DNA from: Halomonas halmophila
GTDB lineage: Bacteria; Pseudomonadota; Gammaproteobacteria; Pseudomonadales; Halomonadaceae
DNA length: 46,550 bases
NCBI RefSeq assembly: GCF_006540005.1
Contig: NZ_BJOC01000034.1
Span: forward strand, 1 to 46,550
Reading direction: 5' to 3'
Of this stretch, positions 40,673 to 46,550 are shown piece after piece (the first letter of the stretch is position 1; each line of letters starts with the position of its first letter). A program made the translations under genes and the position numbers. Under the pieces are notes generated by a model, which ran no database searches, was not told where the DNA came from, and was given only the letters and a program-made list of their open reading frames with translations.

Positions 40673-42985
40673 TCAATTCAATAGACTCTCGATGGCGCCA
40701 CGAAGTTCACTGCCCGCCTTGTTTTCGAGTTGATCCATGGCATCGTCGAGACGCTCGTTGACCGCTTCACCGGCGCGCTCGGTCACTTCCTGACGCAGCA
40801 GCTCGCCCAGGGCGGCCTGCAACGCCTGGCGATCAAACCGGCACCACTCGGCACTGTCACCACTCAGTTGCCCCTCGCAATGCACCGGGAACGGCACGCC
40901 CTGGAGACGAGGACTGACCTCGCAGGCCGCATCCACCGTCTCGGTAAAGCGCGCCTTGGCCGTGAGATCGAAACGTTCGCTGGCCACATCGAGCTGACCC
41001 TGGCCACTGACACCGATCCCCGGCAGCGACGCCTCAAGGTCATCGCTGGTCGCCACGCCATCGCGAATCCGGAAGCTGGCCTCGGCCTGCTGAATCGGCG
41101 TCCCCGGCTGCCATTCGCGGCTGGTGCTCTCGCCCTCGATACGCGCCACCGTGGTGCACAGCTGGCGGGAGATATTGACCTCGCTGAGCTGCCCCTTCTC
41201 GAGTCGGGCATCCAGCTGGCCGTTCAAGCCACGCTTCAATTCATTGAGGGTGTTGCCGCGGCTCTCGAGCGCACCGCTGCTCTGCAGCCGCCCCTGGATG
41301 GCCGAGGGCTGTTCGTTCAGCGACTCCATCAGGCTGCCCAGGCGCACATTGCTGACCGTCGGCGACAGCTGCCATGCCAGCGGCGTGTCCCGCGCATCGA
41401 GGCTGCCGGTCGCCGCCAGTTGGCCTTCATGGAAGCCGGCCTCGAAGTGTGTCAGCCGGTGCTGACCCTGCTCACCCTCCAGGCGCAGCACCACATCCCG
41501 GAAGTTCTGCTGCAGCAGCTGCAGCTCGCCGAGTTCGAGGCTGGCATCGAGATCCAGTTGCGCCAGCCAGTCAGCCGGCAACAGACCCGAGGCCGACTGG
41601 GCATGAGCGCGCTCGACCAGGTTCAGGCCGGCGGTGTCCTGGGTCTCGGGGGGCGGCAGATAATCATCCAGGTTCAGGCTGTCGCCCTGCAGATCGAGAG
41701 TCAGGCTCGAGGCATCAAAGCGCCCCGCCAACTGCCCATTGAAGGTGCTGCCATCGAGCTTCAGCGTCAGGTCCTGCAAGGCGATGTGCTCGAGATCCCC
41801 CTCCACCGAGCTGCTCAGCCCTATCTCACCGAAAGCGTCGTCACTGGAGGTCGTCGGCATGGCCTGCAGCCGGCTCAGCCAGGGACGCAGCGAGAGAGTC
41901 GCCAGGCTTGCCTGACCACGATAGACAGGCGCCGAGAGCAGCTCGCTGAACCTGAGGTTACCGGTCAGCTCGAGGCCATCGGGACCGGTCAGCTCGACCT
42001 CGCGTAGATGAGCACTATGTTCCTCAAGATCGGCATCCAGTTGAAAGCCCATGGCCAGTGGCAGACGCTTCTCGCCGAGCCGCGGGTCGAGCAGGCTGAC
42101 ATCCAGCTGCCCATCGGTCAGCTGGAGCTGCTGCTGGTCCAGGTCGAGGATCGCCTCGGCGGCATTCAGGCTGGCCTTCTGCGCCGACTCATCGCCCGCG
42201 AAGCGCGATTCGGCCTGCAGGGCCAAGTCCTGAAGCACATGTCGCCCCTCGGCCAGGCCCAGGTCGACCTGTGTCTTGAGCGTGACATCACTGATCAGCA
42301 GCGGCGCCTCATTGGCCTTGTTGTCGTCGAGAATCAGGCGCAGGCTGGCATTGAGCGGGAACGCCTGATCCGGGTTGACGTTGCTGCCGGTTACGTTGAG
42401 CTGCTGCAGAGTCATTTCGCGGCCTGTCTGCAGGTCCCGGTAATTGACCTGCCCCTGGCGCACCTGAACGCTGGCGATATTGAGTGCAACTGACAGGGCA
42501 CTGCCATCCGCCTCTGGATTGGGCCCGGCGCTGGCCGGCGCCAGGGCCTGCTCGGCCTGCTCACCGCGTTCACGCAGACGCTCCATCAGCACCTGCCAGT
42601 TGCCGCGACCTTCGGCATCGCGTACCAGGTTGAGGCGCAGGCCATCAATGGTCAGACCCTCGATGGCAATCTCGCCGCCCAGCAGTGGCGCGAACGCCAG
42701 GCTGACCTCGCCATGCTCGAAGGCGGCAAAGGGCCGCTCCTCGGGTGGCTGATCCGGCAGCCGCGCTTCGGCCGACTCCACACTGACCCCCAGGCGCGGG
42801 TAGAAGGACCAGCTGAGCGGCCCTTCCAACTCCAGCTCCAGGCCGCTGTGCTCGCGCACCACTTCGATGAGACGCGGTTTGAGATCTTCCGGATCGAAGA
42901 AGGTGGTCACGAACACCACCGCTGCCACCGCGACCAGGCCAAGAATGCCGATGGTCGCTAACAGGGTACGCAAGATTCGCTTCAT
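40673..42985 (-). CDS. asmA: AsmA-family inner-membrane protein
   Basis: Large protein (770 aa) with one N-terminal membrane anchor (residues 5-29) and a periplasmic body. The family start FFDPEDLKPRLIEVVREHSG and GPLSWSFYPRLGVSVESAEA match AsmA, and the C-terminal half has LQSSGALESRGNTLNELKRG. Relatives influence outer-membrane biogenesis and may act in lipid transfer as bridge-like proteins. It overlaps the GNAT gene upstream (ATGA). Length is slightly above that of E. coli AsmA. Confidence 0.93.
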   Translation of the reverse strand: MKRILRTLLATIGILGLVAVAAVVFVTTFFDPEDLKPRLIEVVREHSGLELELEGPLSWSFYPRLGVSVESAEARLPDQPPEERPFAAFEHGEVSLAFAPLLGGEIAIEGLTIDGLRLNLVRDAEGRGNWQVLMERLRERGEQAEQALAPASAGPNPEADGSALSVALNIASVQVRQGQVNYRDLQTGREMTLQQLNVTGSNVNPDQAFPLNASLRLILDDNKANEAPLLISDVTLKTQVDLGLAEGRHVLQDLALQAESRFAGDESAQKASLNAAEAILDLDQQQLQLTDGQLDVSLLDPRLGEKRLPLAMGFQLDADLEEHSAHLREVELTGPDGLELTGNLRFSELLSAPVYRGQASLATLSLRPWLSRLQAMPTTSSDDAFGEIGLSSSVEGDLEHIALQDLTLKLDGSTFNGQLAGRFDASSLTLDLQGDSLNLDDYLPPPETQDTAGLNLVERAHAQSASGLLPADWLAQLDLDASLELGELQLLQQNFRDVVLRLEGEQGQHRLTHFEAGFHEGQLAATGSLDARDTPLAWQLSPTVSNVRLGSLMESLNEQPSAIQGRLQSSGALESRGNTLNELKRGLNGQLDARLEKGQLSEVNISRQLCTTVARIEGESTSREWQPGTPIQQAEASFRIRDGVATSDDLEASLPGIGVSGQGQLDVASERFDLTAKARFTETVDAACEVSPRLQGVPFPVHCEGQLSGDSAEWCRFDRQALQAALGELLRQEVTERAGEAVNERLDDAMDQLENKAGSELRGAIESLLN

Positions 42986-43437
42986 GGCCCGGCTCCTTTG
43001 GGCGGCAGGTCGAGTTCGAAATAATCACCCGTCTGTGTCAGGCGATAGCCCAGGCGTCTCAGCAGCAGCTGGTCGGCCATGTCCAGCTGCGAGCTTATCA
43101 CGCGCAGCTCACGCCCTTCCTGGCTGGCCGACTGGTGCGTCAGGGTGAGCAGTCGCGAGCCGACACCGCGGCGCCGGGTCGACTTGCGCACGCACAGGTG
43201 GCCGAGCCACCAGGCCTCGGGGTGGGGCGTCACGGCCACCGCCCCGAGCAGCCGGTCATTGAAGTGCGCGCAGCAGAAAAAGCGTGCCGCCTCGGCCAGA
43301 TGCTCGCTCACGAAGTCCTCCGGCGCCTGCGGCATGCGCTCGGCGGGAGCATCCACGTAAATGCGCACCAGGTCGGTACGCACCTGGGCATCCGACTCCC
43401 AGGTTGCCTGATCGACTCGCTGAAGCGTGACCGGCAT
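42982..43437 (-). CDS. GNAT-family acetyltransferase-like protein, PanM/PanZ-like
   Basis: A 151-aa GNAT domain protein. The acetyl-CoA-binding loop is TRRRGVGSRLL (about residues 96-106), preceded by FNDRLLGAVAV and LCVRKS. This run resembles PanM/PanZ, the acetyl-CoA-sensing partner that promotes maturation of aspartate decarboxylase PanD, but panD is not in the window. A generic N-acetyltransferase is the alternative. The ATG at 43437 follows GGAGG; the stop overlaps the asmA start. Confidence 0.75.
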   Translation of the reverse strand: MPVTLQRVDQATWESDAQVRTDLVRIYVDAPAERMPQAPEDFVSEHLAEAARFFCCAHFNDRLLGAVAVTPHPEAWWLGHLCVRKSTRRRGVGSRLLTLTHQSASQEGRELRVISSQLDMADQLLLRRLGYRLTQTGDYFELDLPPKGAGP

Positions 43438-43517
43438 GCAGAGTCCTCCCGTTAAAGGCAGCGGATACCGCGACGGCGGAATAGCTGGCATTGTAGCGGA
43501 TCGGGGTCGCGTTTCAC

Positions 43518-43523
43518 TATAAT
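43518..43523 (+). promoter_or_regulatory. candidate -10 of the hisBHAF promoter
   Basis: A perfect TATAAT lies 93 bp before the hisB ATG in an otherwise GC-rich stretch. The only -35-like word, TTGTAG at 43491-43496, is 21 bp away, so the promoter may be weakly -35 dependent. No his leader peptide with a histidine run was seen. Confidence 0.45.
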
Positions 43524-43616
43524 GGCGAGGTTGCGTCGACATCCCCGGCATCGGCGCGACTCGGGCCCCTGCGGCCGGTCTTATTCTGACAAGCGCCAAG
43601 GCGCTGGAGATTCAAC

Positions 43617-44210
43617 ATGTCCGAGCGTACTGCCACGGTCACCCGCGACACCAAGGAAACCCGGATCACGGTCGCCATCGACCTCGATGGGCAGGGGCAG
43701 CTCAGCGGCGAGTCCGGCGTGCACTTCCTCGATCATATGCTCGACCAGGTGGCACGTCATGGCTTGATCGACATCGACATGCAGGTTAGCGGCGACCTGC
43801 ACATCGACGCTCACCACACCGTCGAGGATCTGGGCATCACGCTCGGCCAGGCCTTCGCCGGGGCCATCGGCGACAAGCGCGGCATCTACCGCTACGGCCA
43901 CGCCTATGTACCACTGGACGAAGCCCTGTCGCGAGTCGTGATAGACTTCTCGGGTCGCTCCGGCCTGTTCATGAATGTCGAGTTCACGCGTGCCGTGCTG
44001 GGCCAGATGGACACTCAACTGTTCCAGGAGTTCTTTCAGGGCTTCGTCAATCATGCCGGCGTGACGCTGCATATCGACAACCTGAAAGGCTTCAATGCCC
44101 ACCACCAGGCGGAAACCATCTTCAAGGCCTTCGGCCGCGCCCTGCGCATGGCCGCCGCCGAGGACCCGCGCATGACAGGCCGCATGCCGTCTACCAAGGG
44201 TAGCCTGTGA
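43617..44210 (+). CDS. hisB: imidazoleglycerol-phosphate dehydratase
   Basis: Monofunctional HisB (197 aa) that dehydrates imidazoleglycerol phosphate to imidazoleacetol phosphate in histidine synthesis. The two manganese-binding histidine motifs are visible as [16 protein letters not shown] and [17 protein letters not shown], along with [13 protein letters not shown]. There is no N-terminal HAD phosphatase domain, unlike enterobacterial HisB. GGAG lies upstream of the ATG. It starts the hisB-hisH-hisA-hisF run, the order found in pseudomonads. Confidence 0.97.
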   Translation: MSERTATVTRDTKETRITVAIDLDGQGQLSGESGVHFLDHMLDQVARHGLIDIDMQVSGDLHIDAHHTVEDLGITLGQAFAGAIGDKRGIYRYGHAYVPLDEALSRVVIDFSGRSGLFMNVEFTRAVLGQMDTQLFQEFFQGFVNHAGVTLHIDNLKGFNAHHQAETIFKAFGRALRMAAAEDPRMTGRMPSTKGSL

Positions 44211-44317
44211 CGCCGGCAAGCACGACAAACGCCAAGCACCGCGCAACAGAGTGGTTCATCCGGCCAGCTCTTCAAGCCGTGCTTCCTAAACCCGTCGACT
44301 GATACGAGGAAGACCCC

Positions 44318-44959
44318 ATGACCATTGCCGTCATCGACTACGGAATGGGCAACCTGCATTCCGTCGCCAAGGCATTGGAGCACGTGACCCATGAAAACGT
44401 CGTGATCACCCGTGACGCGCGGCGCATCCATGGTGCCACGCGGCTGGTGCTGCCCGGCCAGGGCGCCATTCGCGACTGCATCGGCGAGCTCGAGCGCACC
44501 GAACTGCGCGGCATGGTCGACGAGTTGCTGGCTGCTCAGAAAAAGCCCTTGCTGGGCATCTGCGTCGGTCAACAGATGCTTCACGAGCACAGCGAAGAAA
44601 ATGGCGGCGTCGACTGCCTGGGCTTCATGCCCGGCGAGGTGCGCCGCTTCCCGGTCGACATGAGCGACGAGAGCGGCAACCGCTGCAAGGTTCCCCACAT
44701 GGGCTGGAACCTGGTGCACCAGCATCAGAAGCATCCGCTCTGGGAAGGCATCGACCAGAACGAGCACTTCTACTTCGTGCACAGCTACTACGTCGAGGTC
44801 GATGACGACAGCGTGCTGTTCGGCGCCACCGATTACGGCCGCGTCAACGCCCATGTGGCCACCGGGCGCGATGCCACCTTTGCGGTGCAGTTCCATCCGG
44901 AAAAGAGCTCCCGGGCCGGCCTCAGGCTGCTCGAAAACTTCGTCCAATGGATGCCCTGA
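44318..44959 (+). CDS. hisH: imidazole glycerol phosphate synthase glutaminase subunit
   Basis: Class I glutaminase (213 aa) supplying ammonia to HisF. The nucleophile is in [11 protein letters not shown] (about Cys84), and the His/Glu pair is in VQFHPEKSS. The N-terminal [15 protein letters not shown] is the HisH signature. It lies 107 bp after hisB, a gap with no evident gene. The stop lies 26 bp before hisA. The intact nucleophile contrasts with the cysteine-less homologue at 26975-27661. Confidence 0.97.
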   Translation: MTIAVIDYGMGNLHSVAKALEHVTHENVVITRDARRIHGATRLVLPGQGAIRDCIGELERTELRGMVDELLAAQKKPLLGICVGQQMLHEHSEENGGVDCLGFMPGEVRRFPVDMSDESGNRCKVPHMGWNLVHQHQKHPLWEGIDQNEHFYFVHSYYVEVDDDSVLFGATDYGRVNAHVATGRDATFAVQFHPEKSSRAGLRLLENFVQWMP

Positions 44960-44985
44960 ACGGCGCCCGCGCTGGAGGATTCAAC

Positions 44986-45738
44986 ATGCTGGTAATTCCC
45001 GCCATCGACCTCAAGGATGGCCAATGCGTTCGCCTCAAGCAGGGGCGCATGGACGACGCGACCACCTACGGTGACGACCCCGTGGCCATGGCGGCCCGCT
45101 GGGTCGAGGCCGGTGCCCGGCACCTGCACCTGGTCGACCTCAACGGCGCCTTCGAAGGACGGCCGATCAACGGCGACGCCGTCACCGAGATCGCCCGCGC
45201 CTACCCGAAGCTGCCGATTCAGATCGGCGGCGGCATTCGCAGTGCAGCCACCATCGAGCACTACCTGGACGCCGGCGTGTCCCAGGTCATCATCGGCACC
45301 AAGGCGGTCAAGGAGCCGGACTTCGTCACCCAGATGTGTCGCGCCTTCCCGGGCCACATCACTGTCGGCCTGGATGCCCGCGATGGTTTCGTGGCCACCG
45401 ACGGCTGGGCCGAGGTATCGACGCTCAAGGCCACCGAGCTGGCCAAGCGCTTCGCCGACGACGGTGTCTCGGCCATCGTCTACACCGACATCGCCCGGGA
45501 CGGCATGATGGGCGGCGTCAACATCGAAGCCACCGCCGAACTGGCCCGCCAGGGCGGCCTGCCGGTAATCGCCTCCGGCGGCGTCACCAACCTGGATGAC
45601 CTGCGCGCCCTGATCGAGGCCGAGGAGCCGGGTATCCTCGGCGCCATCACCGGCCGCGCCATCTACGAAGGCAGCCTGGACGTGGCCGCAGGCCAGCGGC
45701 TGTGCGACGAACTCACCCGCCACCGAACCGGGAGCTGA
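44986..45738 (+). CDS. hisA: ProFAR isomerase HisA
   Basis: TIM-barrel isomerase (250 aa) converting ProFAR to PRFAR in histidine synthesis. [14 protein letters not shown] holds the catalytic Asp8, the second acid is in [13 protein letters not shown], and phosphate-binding GGGIRS and SGGVTN loops are present. I chose the ATG at 44986, with GGAGG upstream; an earlier ATG at 44947 would overlap hisH. Confidence 0.97.
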   Translation: MLVIPAIDLKDGQCVRLKQGRMDDATTYGDDPVAMAARWVEAGARHLHLVDLNGAFEGRPINGDAVTEIARAYPKLPIQIGGGIRSAATIEHYLDAGVSQVIIGTKAVKEPDFVTQMCRAFPGHITVGLDARDGFVATDGWAEVSTLKATELAKRFADDGVSAIVYTDIARDGMMGGVNIEATAELARQGGLPVIASGGVTNLDDLRALIEAEEPGILGAITGRAIYEGSLDVAAGQRLCDELTRHRTGS

Positions 45739-45741
45739 ATC

Positions 45742-46515
45742 ATGGGACTCGCCAAGCGCATCATTCCCTGCCTGGACGTCGACGCAGGCCGGGTGGTCAA
45801 GGGCGTCAACTTCGTGGGTATCCGCGATGCCGGCGACCCGGTGGAAGTCGCCCAGCGCTACAACCACCAGGGCGCCGATGAGATCACCTTCCTCGACATC
45901 ACCGCCAGCCACGAGGACCGCGCCACCACGGTGGAAATGGTCGAGCGCATCGCCGGAGAGGTCTTCATTCCATTGACCGTGGGCGGCGGCATTCGCACCT
46001 GCGATGACATCCGCACCATGCTCAACGCCGGCGCCGACAAGGTCTCGATCAATACCGCCGCCGTGCACGACCCCGACTTCGTGTACGAGGCCGCCGAACG
46101 CTTCGGCAGCCAGTGCATCGTCGTCGCCATCGACGCCAAGCGAGTCTCCGCGGACGGCGAGACCCCGCGCTGGGAAATCTTCACCCATGGCGGACGCCGC
46201 CCCACCGGCCTCGACGCCGTGGAGTGGGCACAGAAGATGGTCGAACTGGGCGCCGGCGAGCTGCTGCTGACCAGCATGGACCGCGACGGCACCCGTCAGG
46301 GCTTCGACATCGGTGTGACGCGTGCCATCAGCGACGCGGTCAGTGTGCCGGTGATCGCCTCCGGCGGCGTCGGCACCCTCGACCACCTGGTGGAGGGCAT
46401 CAAGGATGGCGGTGCCGACGCGGTGCTGGCGGCCAGCATCTTTCACTTCGGTGAATACAGCATCCCCGAAGCCAAGCGTCACATGACCGACAACGGCATC
46501 GAGATGCGTCGCTGA
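45742..46515 (+). CDS. hisF: imidazole glycerol phosphate synthase cyclase subunit
   Basis: TIM-barrel cyclase (257 aa) that uses HisH-derived ammonia to make imidazoleglycerol phosphate and AICAR from PRFAR. Catalytic aspartates are in [17 protein letters not shown] (Asp11) and [12 protein letters not shown]. Phosphate loops GGGIRTCDD and SGGVGTLDH are seen. It starts 3 bp after the hisA stop. The C-terminus [14 protein letters not shown] is complete, and 35 bp remain to the window edge. Confidence 0.97.
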   Translation: MGLAKRIIPCLDVDAGRVVKGVNFVGIRDAGDPVEVAQRYNHQGADEITFLDITASHEDRATTVEMVERIAGEVFIPLTVGGGIRTCDDIRTMLNAGADKVSINTAAVHDPDFVYEAAERFGSQCIVVAIDAKRVSADGETPRWEIFTHGGRRPTGLDAVEWAQKMVELGAGELLLTSMDRDGTRQGFDIGVTRAISDAVSVPVIASGGVGTLDHLVEGIKDGGADAVLAASIFHFGEYSIPEAKRHMTDNGIEMRR

Positions 46516-46550
46516 GCCTGCCCCGGCCGACTCAGAGGGTGTTTACAAAC

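Noticed and set aside
44833..46482. 549-codon open frame antisense to hisA and hisF
   Set aside because: Shadow frame of conserved his genes; low-complexity Gly/Asp/Val-rich translation.

Overview
The window looks like a chromosomal segment of a moderately halophilic gammaproteobacterium of the Halomonas/Chromohalobacter type. This rests on the high GC content, the hisBHAF order, the mutY-yggX and epd-pgk-fba neighbourhoods, the enolase-superfamily mannonate dehydratase, two TRAP transporter operons, and a choline-sulfatase/BCCT/SulP osmoprotectant cluster. I see no phage, CRISPR array or intact insertion sequence. Species assignment is inference from gene content only.

Left part (1-24400), central carbon and sugar-acid metabolism. 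A class I fructose-bisphosphate aldolase (fbaB-like, minus strand) lies divergent from epd-pgk-class II aldolase. A YieH-like HAD phosphatase and a CaCA-type cation exchanger follow. Next comes a plus-strand operon: a PtxS-like LacI repressor under its own palindromic operator, a 2-ketogluconate kinase, a 2-keto-6-phosphogluconate reductase, a DctPQM TRAP transporter and a second YieH-like phosphatase. It converges on a minus-strand hexuronate/mannonate operon: GntR regulator, ManD, RspB-like zinc dehydrogenase, TRAP DctPQM, fructuronate reductase UxuB and mannonate dehydratase UxuA. The first operon should deliver 6-phosphogluconate and the second 2-keto-3-deoxygluconate, both Entner-Doudoroff inputs. 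An MdlB-like hydroxyacid dehydrogenase is divergent from the GntR gene.

Middle part (24400-38450). yciH, selD and mnmH (tRNA selenation) are followed by a class I amidotransferase homologue lacking its cysteine nucleophile, an alkyltransferase-like protein, YjaG and a potassium channel. Then betC (choline sulfatase, plus) faces a BCCT transporter and a SulP anion transporter (minus) across a perfect palindromic terminator. The regions upstream of betC and sulP share a 30-bp element (27/30 identical) and, exactly 19 bp further on, a second 16-bp block (12/16), both oriented toward their genes. I read this as one regulon for choline-O-sulfate/sulfate, and it is the most interesting signal in the window. 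Divergent from sulP is a tightly overlapping operon of sulfotransferase, glycosyltransferase and DUF2334 deacetylase-like protein, which looks like a dedicated pathway for a sulfated glycoconjugate.

Right part (38450-46550), housekeeping: a tRNA cluster (Phe, Gln, Thr on the minus strand), yggX, mutY, asmA, a PanM-like GNAT protein, and hisB-hisH-hisA-hisF on the plus strand. Two transporter genes (the CaCA exchanger and sulP) are preceded by short ORFs whose stops overlap the transporter starts, suggesting translational coupling. GC-rich stem-loops sit between dctP and dctQ in both TRAP operons.
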